DNA of 64,000 bases from Pseudoscleropodium purum (Eukaryota; Streptophyta; Bryopsida; Hypnales; Brachytheciaceae). The notes under the pieces are model-generated. The model did not search any database, had not been told where the DNA came from, and saw only the letters and a list, made by a program, of their open reading frames with translations. Positions 23,257-36,769 of this stretch are shown here, in pieces. The stretch lies in contig OZ017795.1 in NCBI GenBank assembly GCA_963969395.1, forward strand, positions 22,053,063 to 22,117,062, written 5' to 3'. A program made the position numbers and the translations under genes. Within the stretch, counting starts at the first letter, position 1. Each line of letters opens with the position of its first letter.

Positions 23257-23950
23257 CCTTTTTGTAGTGTAGGAGTGTATGAGACATTTCCCAAGGGACC
23301 AGATTTTGCTGCTCTTTCTCTGTTTTCTTGAGTGAGAAACAATCTTCAAAGCTGGAATTTTTTCAACTCCTTCCACTTCGTCAATGCTTCCTATGCAAAG
23401 TAACGAACTCCAATTTCCATCAGGATATGAATGCTCACCAACCAACTAACATCTGCTCATCAATCTGGAAATTTGAATCAACTTGCACTTTCACGAGAAA
23501 TGTGGCCAAGAATCCTGGAAGCATGAAGATGCTCGTTTTCATTCTTCGGGTGATGAACCTATGCAGTTGTTCCTTCCCCACAGCCTAAGAATAGTTGCAA
23601 AATCGTTCAGACTCCATTTGCAGGCATTCACTGAACAACCGAGTTCAAGTTCACCCCCGAAGAGTGCCTTTTCAATAGCTTACTATGGGAGCTAATTTCT
23701 CGGCAATGTGAGTGCAGGTAGCTTGCTTCATGATTCTTGTACAACGTTTCAAATCGCTTCATGTAGAGATGGGATGAAAATGAGGGATTTTAAAAACCAC
23801 CTTGTCTATGGATTCTTCTCAAGTCATATGATTTTGCTTCCAAAGTTTCAAATCTACTTTCTTTTTCTTACCAAGCTCTCATACCAAAAGGGGGAAAATA
23901 TGAGTATGAGAAGCTGAGATTTCAAAGTTCATGAATGTGTTCACACCTGA
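23257..23950 (+). other. 3' untranslated and downstream region of the CMP-KDO synthetase gene
   Basis: After the TGA at 23254-23256 the sequence stays of moderate GC and non-repetitive to about 23.95 kb, then returns to AT-rich spacer. Small open frames here (for example 23328-23588) overlap in several frames and show no recognisable family. I read this as 3'UTR plus flank. No canonical AATAAA signal was identified with confidence. Confidence 0.4.
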
Positions 23951-25730
23951 GGGCGAAATTATCACCCATATCAAGATCAATGGTGTATGTATCTTCCATT
24001 CTTGAAGGCTAAAATTTTCACCCTTGAGATGATATTTCTCAAAACAATTGAAAAGTCGAAAAGATATTTGTCCCTACTTTCACTATGAGGAAGATGGTTT
24101 CTTTATTTACTCCTTAAAGATTTTGTTTCTCCTCTTTGTGTGAACCAACTCTCATTCTCAAGATCATTATTTATCCTTGCATGAAAGAAACTGTAAACTC
24201 TTGTCAACTGAAATTAAGTTACATTGTGCCCCTTTCTTTCAACCTTGTATGAATGGATTAAAGACAACCGCCATCGGTTGCTCAGAGGAACGTTATAAGT
24301 ACATTCTTCTGCAGTAATGGTAAGTGTATAGAGTAGCCATTACTGTCGAAGTACTTCCAGTAGAGGTCGTTAATTAAAGGTTTCAATTCAATGTAATTTA
24401 TTACATTTTGAAAGACGAATTTATAACCTGAATCCGTAACTCTTCTTGTGACAGAAAGACATATCACGGCATTGAGACATTTCCAAAATTCAAAGTGATA
24501 AATGTCATGGTATAACTTCGAATTAAAATGCTTGAAATTCCAAGGTCGGTGCTGAAGTAATGAGCTTCATTTCACGTTGAAAAAACCAATTCTATTTGTA
24601 CCTTTCACACAACCAAGATTACAATGTCTGTTTGTTCAATAACTAATATTGATAACCCACATCCACGTACAAGCTGTAGAAAAAGTTCTTCAAGGAACAA
24701 ATTTGAATTTTTTGAAATGTTTCCTGCTTAAGGTGGAAGCACCAATAACCGATCAAATAAGCAATTTGGGAGCAGATTCTGGGTAGTATGAGCTGGTGTA
24801 TATTTTTCCCATGTAGGACGACAAGAAATATGAGGATTGCTAAATTTTCAGATTTTTTATTCAGAAAATTAAAATTACAGTGCATTTCGGGAGCCAAAAG
24901 AACTTCTGACCCATAAGCAATGTCTAGAGTCTTCCAATTCTAATCCTACAAGATAGTACTCTCTTGCTCACCCTTTCAACTCATGTGGCGTGGCCTTACA
25001 GGTTCCCAGCTTGGAAAGCACAGAAAATTTAAATTTCAAGCTTGAGAACCGGCTAAGGTTGGAAATAGCTCACCCTATTTGTTGGGTACTGGGTGTGGTT
25101 GGTATTTGGTGCCTCTACCTTAGATAGAACCTGATAACTTTCAAGAGTTAGAAGGTTCAAGAAAGCTAACCAAAAAAACAATGTTTTGTGATCAAAAACT
25201 TTCACTATCGTTGTGCATATTAACGATTTTACCAGTGTCTTTTTAACAAAATTCATATAAATTTCATTCAAATTTTTTTACTCATTAACTTACATCCAGC
25301 TTGAAGACATTAAATTTCGAAAGCTGAATAATTTGTAAGTAGTAAGTACTGACCATTTCAATACTGGTACAATTACTGCACAGGTAATGTTCCTAAATAA
25401 CAACATAGATGACCGAAGAGAGTTAAGGCACAACAGAAGAATCTAGAATGTCCTCATTGCTTCCAGCATTGACACAATAAAACAGCTAAGCTTACTGTAA
25501 TTTAATAAAAAAGGGGTGTTCGAGTTAAATTTGACTGAGCACTTCAATTAATGCTGTGAAACCCGACGGCTAGTTCAAAGTCAGCCAGTGCAATTGGAAA
25601 AAAAAACGCTTGTATTTTGAATACAAAGGATGTAGGAAATTTAGGAGGTCCAGAAATCAACCAAAACATGGAAGAAAAAATATTGGATATTTTTCTTAAA
25701 GAAAAACTTTGTGCAATTTGAATTTTTTTT
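23951..25730. other. Spacer, mixed composition
   Basis: Only short frames (61-84 codons, minus strand, 24282-25271) were seen. They are Phe/Leu/Lys-rich and unrecognised. No bounded repeat was identified. Confidence 0.4.
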
Positions 25731-25734
25731 TAAA

Positions 25735-25875
25735 ACAAGGGACAAAAAAACAATTAGTCAAGAGCTCCAGGGTAGTTGAGCCAAGAGGCAGGCTGAATGA
25801 GAGGTGCCATTTAGGTTTGTGGAGGGTACCTGAGTAGAACATATTGTTCTTGCACCAAGTGTCTATGAAACCTTG
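25735..25875 (-). mobile_element. LINE 3'-end fragment (family shared with 54.4 kb)
   Basis: The minus strand reads ...DTWCKNNMFYSGTLHKPKWHLSFSLPL, matching in arrangement the plus-strand fragment at about 54430-54560 (HKYEWHLSLNLPP) and the 28.4-kb fragment. The shared CACCAAGTGTC/GCACCTCTC words tie it to the LINE tail at 48.8-49.1 kb. Confidence 0.5.
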
Positions 25876-26059
25876 GCATAAATGAGCTAAAACATCAAAT
25901 ATTTTAACCAAGGTTACAATATTAATCTGATAATTTTTTTCACATTAGACAACTCTAACAATGTATTTGATGTCAATTTGAGTACAAAGGAAATTGGCTA
26001 GTGAGAAAATAACTAGAAAGAAATTAACTAGTAGATTTTCAAAGTTGAGAGGATAGAAT

Positions 26060-27200
26060 TGATCCATACATGAAGTTAGGTTGTTTATTTTGTTACAGGG
26101 AGATCCACTCCTAGACCATGCATCCCTTGGTTGCATTCTTGGTACCATCAGAAAGTCCTTTGCAAGAAAGAGTGTACGGGCTTTGCTTTGTGGCAATGGA
26201 AAAAATATTGAATTTAGAAGTTTATCAAAATTAAAAATTATAGAAAACTACCTATAATTTTATTTTGGTTGTGGCAACAACACATAGTACACTAGTACAT
26301 ACCTAGAGTTAGATTGTTTTGTTTTATTTTGTTTGTTACAAGAAGATACCCTAGATCATGTGTCCCCCAATTGCATTCTTAGTATTGTCAAAAAGCTCTA
26401 AGCAAGAAGGGTTCATGACTCTAATTCATGGAATTTGGACTTATGGGTGAAAGTTATTGAATTTCAAATTTTTTATGTTCAAACTATAAATCTAAGCAAA
26501 ATACTTTTACTTTTATTTTGACTATGGCAACTTAGATAGGGCACACTAGTTCACACCTAATAATATTAGTGTGCCTTGTGCCGTTTCCATAGTTCAAACA
26601 AAACAAAAATTATTTTTTTATTTTTTTAAATTCATAAAAACTTTGAAATTACAGAAAAATAAAAATAATTTTTCCTCAAATAACTTTTTTTGAAAAGAAA
26701 TATTTAAATCTTTAAAAATAAAGAAAATTTTAAAAATAGTCAAAAATAGTCAATCTGATGTGGCACTAATGTGGCACCACTAGTGCTGCATTAGTTTTCA
26801 AATTTCTTTTAAATAAAAAATATTTTTTTCTAATTGTACCGTAGCAATGCAAAGTTGGCAGCCCTCTATAGGCCTCAAAATTTTCGTAATGGTCTGGGAT
26901 ATTTCCAACGTAACAAACAAAACAAAACAAAACAAACAACCTAATTTAATAGGAGGATGTTGTTTGTTTTGTTTGTTACATTGAGAACTCCTAGACAATG
27001 CATCCCCTAGTTGTGTTCTTGGTACCATCAGAAAGCTCTCTATGAAGAGGGGCGCAAAAGCTTCATTTCATGATTTTTAGACCTATAATATAAAATTTAT
27101 AAAATTTAGAAGCTTAAATGAACTAAAAAAAATTAAAACTTACTTTTACTATTCTTTTTTATTAATTGTGACAAGGGCACAAGGGCACACTAAGTTCGTG
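26060..27200 (+). repeat. Cluster of three copies of a dispersed repeat of about 250 bp
   Basis: Copies lie at about 26060-26310, 26311-26565 and 26930-27200, with a fourth at 44465-44712. Common order: TTGTTTtGTTTGTTACA, GAtC.CCTAGACCATGCATCC, GTTGCATTCTTGGTACCATC, GAAAGCTCT, then TTATTGAATTTC and GACTATGGCAACAaCACA. Short frames on the minus strand (such as MVPRTQLGDALSRS) come from this repeat. An inverted partial copy of its left edge is at 26905-26945. Confidence 0.75.
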
Positions 27201-27471
27201 ACCATTGAGGAGAACCCGGGAGGAAATGAACTGGGGGATCTCCAAAAACATTCTGAACATTGATGCACAGCACAAGGAACTGCCATTAAACGAGCAGGAA
27301 GCAAAATATTCTGGAAAAAGTCAGTAAAGATAATTGTCGAAGTACAAAATTTTCCAAACTGAATCTGCCCTGGATTTTCAAGATTAAATACTTCTGTACT
27401 GTACTTTTTATTAATGTCATTTAACTTTCATCGACTATAATTTAAGTTCATGCACATTCATTCGTAGGACG

Positions 27472-27723
27472 TTAAATCATGCCCCGGAAATGAACCCAGG
27501 AGGCTAGATTTACCCCAGGGAAAATGCAGGAATTTTTTATTTTTCACTCAAATTTTTTTTTTTCCAAATTCTGAGTTCATATTTGCAATCATAGACCCCA
27601 AATTAGCTGGGAGAGGTCTAGAACGTACCTTAGACATGGCTCAAAATAGGGGGCTTTTTTTCACTTTTATCCTAGTGAACCCCCAAATTATCCTGTTGGG
27701 CCCATTTTCTGAGCATGATTTAA
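27472..27723 (+). mobile_element. TTAA-ended MITE, single unit of the foldback family
   Basis: 252 bp. The ends TTAAATCATGCCC and GAGCATGATTTAA are inverted copies, extending imperfectly to about 25 bases. The interior (ATTTGCAATCATAGACCCCA, CTCAAAATAGGGGGC) matches each arm of the inverted dimer at 58859-59363. Confidence 0.75.
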
Positions 27724-28387
27724 CCTCCTGCCATTTATTCTCTCATGCTGTAAAACTCTTCATGAGGATCAAACATTCAAACTTTCTATTGAAGTAGTGT
27801 GCTCCTAAACTGTCACTTTAAGGATTGGTCGGCCTTTAAGATGGGCTTTAGATGCTAGAAAATATTTTCCCTTATTTTCTCTCAAAGAAAAATTGATGTG
27901 AAATCTACCACAAGTGGTTTCATATTTTTTTAGAGCATTTATGAATAACTTATGAATTTCCAAAGAACTTTGCAATAGATAGCTACTTGTAATCCTAGGC
28001 CTTGCAAAACTTAGAGATGTATAGTCTGAAAAAGATATGCTGCTAAACCCAAGCTAAAACAAGCAAGGAGGCATTCAAAAAGTAATACACAAGGTTCCTA
28101 AATGTGACCCTTATTAAACTTAAACGAACCCTACATTCTTTTAACATGTGTAAGAAGGCAATAGGGCAATCAATTTTCATTTAGAAAAATTAAGTGGACA
28201 CACCTTTAGTTGGCATTGATATGGACCCTCCCCGGCTCTTATTCCATCTATTAAAGAAGTATGAACAAATCTTATTAATGCTTTGGCATTATAAGCATTC
28301 CAACTCACATCCTTTGTCTATTGCTTTTGAAGCCACCTATGGGACAGTTTGAAGAAAAGGGTTTGAATTCGAGCCATCTACTATAAT
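27724..28387. other. AT-rich spacer
   Basis: No gene, long frame or bounded repeat was recognised. Confidence 0.5.
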
Positions 28388-28560
28388 TCATGCATCTTTT
28401 TTTTTCAAAAGGAGCAGTGACCATTTATTAATTCGGTTCTCTACAACGGCAAAACCTAGAAGGTAGGCTAAAAGAGAGGTGCCATTCAAGTTTATGGAAA
28501 ATGCTAGAGCATAACACAATGTTCTTGTGCTAGGTGTCAATGAGTTCCTATTTGTTTTGT
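28388..28560 (-). mobile_element. LINE 3'-end fragment
   Basis: Minus-strand text resembles the 25.7-kb fragment (GACACC.AGCACAAGAACA, then GGCACCTCTC). It lies immediately left of an F1 element whose TTAA is at 28581. Confidence 0.4.
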
Positions 28561-28580
28561 ACAATGGATTTCCCATTGGC

Positions 28581-29530
28581 TTAACCCCTAAAGCCCTAAA
28601 CCCCATTTTTTAGGGACATAGCAATTTTGGGCAGCTCACTACAAATGGAGTTTTTATTTTTTTTTCTTTGAAATTTTAACATGACATGTGCCCAAGGAGT
28701 AGCTTTAAGGCCCAACAATTTTTATAACTTCTGACTACATGGCAAAAAAGTTATTGTATGAAATATGATTTTCATTACTAAGCGGGCAGCCCGGGCAGCA
28801 AAAAAAAATTCTTCAAAAACCATTTTTTTCAAAATTAAAATTTGAAATTGATCCATTAGATTTATATCTATATGGAAAGCTTTGAATCATTCCATTTGGA
28901 TGGATGAATCAAAAGTTATGGGGAATTTTAGTTTGGGGTAGTTTGTAGATAGTTATGGAATCTCTACTCTGAAATAAACTTTGAAGCCCTTTATTTTACT
29001 CAATTCTCAATTTTCTTGAAAAAAAAAAATGTATTAGGTGTACTAAATTTATTACAACATTGCAACCATTGGGATTGGCATTTTTCAATTCCATGAAGAA
29101 ATTATTAACTTAGTACTTTGAATCATTTTCTACTTCATTCTACTAACTATTTTTTTCCTACATGTTGCACAATTCGAAATGATCTAAAAATTTTCAAGCA
29201 TGTAGCCAACTTACTTTGAAGGATGAATTCTAAAAATAACCACCATTTTGGACATTTTTTCATGCAAATGTGACCTTGTGAAGTGCAGCTACTTGGATTT
29301 TTGCAAGGAGAGAAAAAGGACTTTTGTGAATCCAAACACTAATATCTTGCAATCAACGAGGTGAAAATTTTTTGAAATTTTTACCACATCTTCTCGAAAT
29401 ATTTTACTACAAGACTCTACGGTTACTTGTGTTTAAAAATGTTTTTTTTCAAAAATTGGTTACTTGCACTAGAAATGGTAGTTTTAGAGCATTTTTGGTG
29501 AAAACATAGTCAAAAACCTTTAGGGGTTAA
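28581..29530 (-). mobile_element. TTAA-bounded element, family F1 (copy b, inverted)
   Basis: 950 bp, from TTAACCCCTAAAG to CCTTTAGGGGTTAA, inverse to the copy at 2952-3885. It contains the target segment (GACTACATGGCAAAAAAGTT, near 28733) that aligns with the insertion site of the nested F2 element at 45.7 kb. Confidence 0.8.
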
Positions 29531-32405
29531 AAAAAACAAAAAAATCTTTCTATTAGTATACTTGGTAGTGAGTTTGGCATAAGGTAAGGTAGTTTAGTTT
29601 GCTCTTGAAGCTACTTTTCAAGAACTAATTGCATTTGGGGAGCTAATCTCCTTGAAACAATTTTCAATTAGTTTTTGTAGGAAGAAAATAATGAAATTGG
29701 CATCATAACCCAAGTTGTTTCATATTTTTTGAACCTTCATGGAATTAATTTCAAACTTTTAAAGTTGAAACACAATGGTCACTAGAAGTGACTACCTCTT
29801 GAAATGTACATTGAAGAAAGCAAAATGTACCTCTATGTTAGAGGTTGCTTTTAGAGTAAGGTTGCATTGAAATCACCCTAAGAATCACCCTAAAGTATTT
29901 AAGAAAATTTTATGAAGGAAGAAGACTCATAGACAATCTAGGCTTTGAAAGAGTCTCATAATGCAAAAGGTACATTTTGTTTCCTCAATGCACCATCAAT
30001 ATACAAATAGTGTATATTTTAAGAGGTGAAGCTTTAAGTAACTATTGTGTTTCAACTTGAAAAACTATGTAACTAATTCCATTAATATTATAAAAAAATG
30101 AAACCATCTGAGTTAGATACTAATTTTATTTTATTTTGATAAAAATTTATTGAAAAATAATTCAAGGTCTTTAGCTACTCTCCCCTCCCCCCTCCTCCAA
30201 ACCCTACAAACTTCTTATTTGACCATGGTAGAGTCATGCCAGTTGTGTAGACAAGGAAAAATATGGCTCACAAGAATACCTATGCAACAAACTTCCCTAT
30301 TGGTCTTCTCAAAGTTGTTTCCTTATATGTCCTTTATTTCTACTAGTATTGTACCTAAATTAAAATGACATGTTTTTTAAATTCCCCCCTACAAATCTTT
30401 GCCTAATATGTAGGTCTAGTGCTGATTTATAATACATCAATACTGAATACATTAAAGATTTGGATGATTGCTAGGAAAACATGTCCTACTTCTTCTCCCC
30501 TTTTCCTCGAACGAGTGTTTTTTTGCTCATAACTTTTGCATTCTTTGTTTGTTTGGCAAAAAATAGGAATGAAGATACACGAAATAGTTTTAAACATTGA
30601 GTAATTTTTTTAATTTAAAATTATTTACTAATTTTAACCTACTCCTGATTGGATGTCTACTTTAGCCACTTAGGGGGGGGGGGGGGGGGGAGGGACGGGC
30701 TATTTTTTATCCAAAAATGTGAATTCAAAGCCACATATTGGACATATTAGATGTCTACTAGCATTACAAAGACTGATGATGATTTTTTATGAAGATAGAA
30801 ACATGTCGCTTGCATACATGGGATCAAAATTACACTCTTTTATGCAAGGCTTCAAAGAGCGAAAAAAAATTCCTACATGAATTCTTTGTTGTAATGCAAG
30901 CACAATCTTCTCTGACAAAATGGAATTTTTTTGAATTTTTTTTGAATTGTTAAAACTAAAAAGATCCCCATATCCTATTTCTACTCTTGATGGCTTTTGT
31001 AGTACCCCTACATAGTCTATAGTATAGCCTAAAGTAGACCAGCCTATTGTTGCCATCTTCCTATTACCACCACGTAGTTTTTGGCCCCATTACTAGCACA
31101 ACACTCCTCAAACTCTATTTACCTTACTAATAAAATCAACATATTAACTCTAACTTGGGTAACGTGTCAACCTTCAATTGGTGAATACCTATGAGCTAAT
31201 AGATATCCTTAAAGGCAATAATGGATTATTAATATGAAAATTGTGACTCTACTCCATGGACAATTTTATAATTTTAGGGTAGCCAACTTCAAAAATTCAC
31301 AAAAGTTATAATTTTATTCAAAAAATTATAATTCCACTTGGATTTGATTCATGAAACATACACACACTTTTGAAAAATAGATATCCCTGTTGGAGTTGGC
31401 TCCAATATATTTAGATTGCTAATCAGGGTGATAATAGGTTAGTCTATTTTAGTACTACATAGCACTGAATTAATGGTTTAGAGTTGCAAGTGTCCTAATT
31501 TGATGATTTGGATTTGCAAAGGCATTGCTAATACAGAGCAGTAGTAGTATTGGTACTAGATAGTATTGCAGTCTTATTGCCAATGACTATGTTTTTGATT
31601 AAAAAACATCAAGTACTTTTTGTAATTAGTCATTTATAATTTATCCACATATAGTAAAAAAACGAAATATGAGAGGATTGAAATCCCCCTTTCATTGCTA
31701 ACAAGACCCAACCAAATCCTTACACTTTAACAATAAAAAAACCCACTTAGAATCCATGTTCAAATGATTTATTAAGTGTTTCTAATTTAACAATAATAGT
31801 TTTACCCCTTATAATAACATGCATTATAAGCATGAGTGCCACATTTGGATAAAACTAATCCAAATTATATTGTTTTTCTTAAATACAAGACATATTTTAT
31901 TAAAACTATGGGCAATAGAGTTGCACTAATGATCATTCTTTGTTCTTTAAAATGAATTAAAAATATTAAGGGTTTTAGAAAATCAAGGTTTTGCCTAAAG
32001 TGAATATACAAATTTCAAGTTTAGAATGTTCAAATTTGTAAAAACTATAACTAGAGTTTTCAAAATTGAAAGAGGTATTAAAAAATATGTATTTTTTAAA
32101 TGGGTTGATTATTAAAGTATTCAAAAATTAAAAAGAATTATTTTAAAGATAAAATGCAATATGATCTCAATAATATAAATACAAACATCATTAATTGATA
32201 CACTCATACAATAAATATGTGCATACTATAAAAAAATGATTTGGAAATTCAAGCCCGAAAAGTACATGGAAGGGCTTTTAAAACAAAGAAGTATTAAAAA
32301 ATGAGGTAAGTTATAGAATTCATAAAGAGGAATGCCAAATTTGTAGGATGGAAATTTATAGAACAACTCCTAGCAAATTCTTCATTTTGCATAACATTCT
32401 TGAAT
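29531..32405. other. AT-rich spacer with an 18-base G run
   Basis: No gene was recognised. Frames of 72 and 89 codons (30150-30368 plus, 30787-31056 minus) have no motif. A run of 18 G residues lies at 30673-30690. Confidence 0.5.
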
Positions 32406-33267
32406 TTAACCCCTAAATTCCTAAAGTCCACTTGTGAGGCTATTGTGATTTTGAGTGGATTTGTATAACCACAATTTTTTATATGATTTTTTGGAACTAT
32501 TTAAAAAAATATATGAAATGACATTATCCTTCGAGAAATATAATTTTTTTTAATCTATAACTAAGAAAAAATTATGCCACCTCAAAGTTAAGTTTGAAAA
32601 GCAAGTCACTGGGCGCTCTCTCTCTCTCTCTCAAACTTTCATTCATTCAATTTGAACTAGTGATGAGAAATTTAAAAACAATCTTGTTTTTTGGAAAATC
32701 TAAACATCTTCTTGAAAAGAGAACTTATATAATTAATTTTTCATTGCAATTTTCAATGCTTTCAAAAAAATTCTTTAATGGGGTTAAGTTCATTTGCTAG
32801 AACAACCTCACCATTGAAATTATTTTGTTTCAATTCCATCTTAGAGCTGTCAACAATTTAGATTTTTGTTCAATTTTGTACCTACTTCTATTTATCAATT
32901 ATTTTAAGAGTGAAAATCAAGTTTAAAAAAAAAATTATTCCAATTCTCAACTCAATTCTTTGGCATAAAAAATTAGAGATTCAAAATAAATTGTGCAAAA
33001 GTTTTAAACCAAGAAGATTCAAATGAAAAATCTAGTCAAGTTAGGTGCAAAAAAAACTTGTTCTTTTCACTTTCAATGTAAATATCTTGCAAATTTAGGG
33101 GTCAAAATTTCTAAAATTTCTTTCACAAATTTTTATAATAGTCTAATGCAAGATCCTATAGTTAGATATGGACATAAAAAAAAAAAAATTGTTTTTACTC
33201 TTTGCAATAGAAATGGTAGTTTTGAGGTTTTCTTGATGAAAAAAAGTATTGATACTTTAGGGGTTAA
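32406..33267 (+). mobile_element. TTAA-bounded element, family F2 (copy c)
   Basis: 862 bp, from TTAACCCCTAAATTCC to ACTTTAGGGGTTAA. It contains a CT microsatellite (32616-32632). Its right TTAA is also the left TTAA of the next element. Confidence 0.75.
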
Positions 33268-34182
33268 CTCCTCAAGTCTTGATGTCTTTTAGGGGGGACA
33301 AATGATGGTTTGGGTAGATTCTCACGATCTCAATCTTTGGCCTAAGTTTTCAAATTTTATTTTAAGATTAAAAAAAAAAATACATGTTAGTTTTTTTGTG
33401 ATTGTAATTTTAATTTTGATCAATGTCTAGGAGCAAAAATCATACCATCTAAACTAAAAATTAAGTAATCTTAATCTGAAAAACAATATACAAAAATTTG
33501 AAATCAATTTTTTAAGTTATATTTTTCATAGATTATTTTAGTCTCTATATGAAAAGCTACAAATAATTCTAGTTGGGTCAATGATGTGAAAGTTATGGAA
33601 TATCTTGTATTGTAGATATTCATGGCATCTTCCTAATTGAAAAAAATAATGTATTAGATTCAATCTTGAATTTAAATATCATAATTCACAAAAAGAATAC
33701 CCACAAAATTTAGTAATGTTTAGTGCACTTCATAGAACAAGCTCACCATTAGGATCAATATATTTTGATACCATATTAGAGATATTAAAATTTAAGTTTT
33801 TCATTCTACCTCATATATGCTTCTATTTAACAATTTTTTAAAGAATGAAAATCAACTTTCTTTTTTGGGAATTTTTTTCAAATTGACAACTCAATCCTTC
33901 AACACAAAAAAATCAAAATCAAAATTTGGAATGCTAAAATCTTAAATTAAGAAGAGTCAAAGTCTTATATTCTAGTCAATTAAGGTGCAAAAATTAACAC
34001 CCAATCATTTTCTTTGTACTTTAAACTCAATTATCATACAACATACATTGTCAAAGTTTTTAAATTTTCTTCCATCCATTCTTGTACTAGTATAGTATAG
34101 GATCCTACCCTTTGTTATAGAAAAGAAAGAACAATTACATAAGTTTTTTGCTCTTTGCAATAGAAATGGTAGTTTTGTATGT
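33264..34182 (+). mobile_element. TTAA element, family F2 (copy d), right end lost
   Basis: It starts TTAACTCCTCAAGTC and continues GGGGGGACAAATGATGG, matching the F2 start at 50195. The last roughly 30 bases and the right TTAA are missing where the F4 copy begins. Confidence 0.6.
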
Positions 34183-34805
34183 TTTTACCCCTTAAATGCC
34201 CAAGGCCTTTTTTGAGCTCGAGGAATTTGTTCTAACTTGAACAAAGATCCAACAATTTGATAAGTTGCATCAAACTTTTTTGATTTGTAATAGTAAAAAT
34301 TCAAACTAGGTATGTTAGAGATCACATAGGAAATGAAAACAGAACAATATCATTTACAGATTGAAAGATTATAATGTTTGATCACAAGGGTATTAAAACT
34401 GCAAAAGTGATTGGAAGTCTTTAAATTCAATCCTTTTTTCACATGTCAAATCTAAAAAGTTGGTCACTGAAAAAATTTGAGGTTTAAGGACATAATGTGC
34501 ATAATAACCTCCAATCAATTTATGGCTTCTCAAAATCTCTTCTACAATTTTTTTAAATGAATTTCTAAGTGAATTTCTCTTTGAGATCAAGTGTATTTGA
34601 AGCTCATTTCTAAGTGCTCTCAACACTATGAAAAGTCAAGATTGCAATGGACACCCTTGCACAAAATCTTGAATAAAAAAATCATAGTCAATTATTTTCA
34701 AAATCAGATTTTTGATGCTAAAACTAGACTTTAAGAAGAATATTCCAAAAATATAATCTACTAAAAATAATAACATGGTAAGGTTTTATTTAACTTCAAA
34801 ATTTT
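34183..34805 (-). mobile_element. TTAA element, family F4 (copy b, inverted, truncated)
   Basis: It begins TTTACCCCTTAAATGCCC, a decayed TTAA end. It carries CAATGGACACCCTTGCACAA, inverse of the 18.2-kb copy. It stops about 50 bases short of the expected right end. The 77-codon minus frame inside is not a gene. Confidence 0.6.
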
Positions 34806-35835
34806 GTGAATCTCTCATGGATTTCGTCTTTTCATGATTACTTGAGATAGACATGAGTTTAAGGTGCACGTAAATGGCCATGCAAGTGTATACTATATCT
34901 CTCCATGCAAGGGATAACACACTTCATGAACATTAAATTTCTTGGTCCTAAGACAATTGCATTTCTAGTGCACCAAATTCTATATTTGGTAGCTACTCTA
35001 AGAACATCCCAAGCAAGATTTGAGGGAGAGTTATACAATTTGTTTCTGACTCTACTATGTCTCTAGAGAATAATATCAAAGCTCAATTTTCTCTAAGCTC
35101 TTTTGTGTGGGAGTTTCAAGGCCTTTCTAACTTCTACCATTCTTCGCCACACTAGTTGTACAAATTTGCACTTGAGGAGACAAAGTTTTGGAGTCTCTTT
35201 GAATTGTAGTCCATAACATTTGCAATCACTAGGGAAACCAATGCACACACTCCTACTACTAGTTAAAAAAACCCACTTGAATTCACTTGCTAAGCAAAAA
35301 AAAAACTAAAGTTTTGTTGATTTTCAGTTATCCCATATTAGGGTGGTGTTTGCTTTGCATTCAACTTCAAAGAAGCCAACCTCCATCAATTTGATGACAG
35401 TCCAACTTGTTTATTTTCCAAGCATTTTCTTGCATGATTTAGATTTAGAATGTTGCAATGACGACAACGAGTATGTACTAATTTGACTGTAAACTTCTTC
35501 ATCTCAATTTTAGAGCTAAATTATTGTTAGTGGTAGTTTCCTATTGCCTTTTCCCTTGTAACTTCAATAAAAATATTTAAAAATTGCTTTTACTAGCAAG
35601 TAATGCCCCACATGTTGATAATAATATCACAAACTGCTTTGTTTTATGCATTCTCTAGTGCCTTAAAGTCTACCATATATTCTTTATGTGGCTATGGTAG
35701 GTGCCATTCAACCTAAGTTCTCCCATACCATAAACCTCTCCATTGCAAAAGAGTTGTCTAAATTGATTCAATTTGTTCAAGATTCTAATTAATGCAAGAT
35801 TCCTAAGACAAATTTGGATGAATGTTGGATGAATT
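34806..35835. other. AT-rich spacer
   Basis: No gene or bounded repeat was recognised. Confidence 0.5.
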
Positions 35836-36769
35836 TTAAACCCTAAAGTTCCTTGACTATGTTTTCAACAAAAACGTTCAAAAACTACCATTTTTAAAAC
35901 ATGTACCAAAAAAAATTAAATTTTTTTTTTTGGAGACATCCAACCATAGGATCTTGTATTATGATCATTTGAAAAGATGCGGGAAAAATTTCAGAAATTT
36001 CCACTCTGTAGATAGCAAGATACTAACATTTCAATTGACAAAAAGCCTTTTGGAGGCCCTGCAAAAAAACTGGGCAGTTGCACTTCACAAGGTCACATTT
36101 GTATGAAAAAATGTCCAAAATGGTTGCAACTCTTTGGATTCATTCTTCAAGGCAAATTGGCTGAATGCTCAAAATTTTTCAGATCATTTGAAATTGTACA
36201 ACATATAGGAAAAAAATAATAAGTAAAAAGAAGTAGAGAATGAAGTAAAATACTAAATTGTTAATAATTTAGTTATAGAATTGAAAAATGCCAATCCCAA
36301 TGGTGATGATGTTGTAATAAAAAACATTCACCTAATATTTTTATTTTTTTCCAAAAATATTCAAAATTGAGTTCAATAAAGGACTTCAAAGTTTATTTTG
36401 GAGTAGAGAATCTATGACCGCCCGCAAACTAAAATACCTCATAACTTTTGACTCATTGATCAAAATGGAATGATTCAAAGTTTTCAACAGATATGTAAAT
36501 CTAGAAAATTAATTTCAATTTTTTATTTTTGAAAAAATTGATGTTTACAGATCTGCCCAGATTGGCCGAGTTGAGAAATAAACTACATATTAGGCCATAA
36601 CTTTTGATTCATATTTCCAAATGTCTTGAAATTTGTGCACATGAAAGATATTCCTCATCCACACCTTCTATTAAAATTTGGGACTAAAATATGGAAATCT
36701 CCACTCACATGCACCTGCCCCCCAAAAGTTATGTTGCCAAAAAATGTACCTTGGTCCTTTAGAGGTTAA
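35836..36769 (+). mobile_element. TTAA-bounded element, family F1 (copy c)
   Basis: 934 bp, the same length as copy a and similar throughout. The left end has decayed to TTAAACCCTAAAG; the right end is CTTTAGAGGTTAA. Confidence 0.8.

Noticed and set aside
30673..30690. Run of 18 G residues
   Set aside because: A simple homopolymer, prone to length error in sequencing; no associated structure supports a functional claim.
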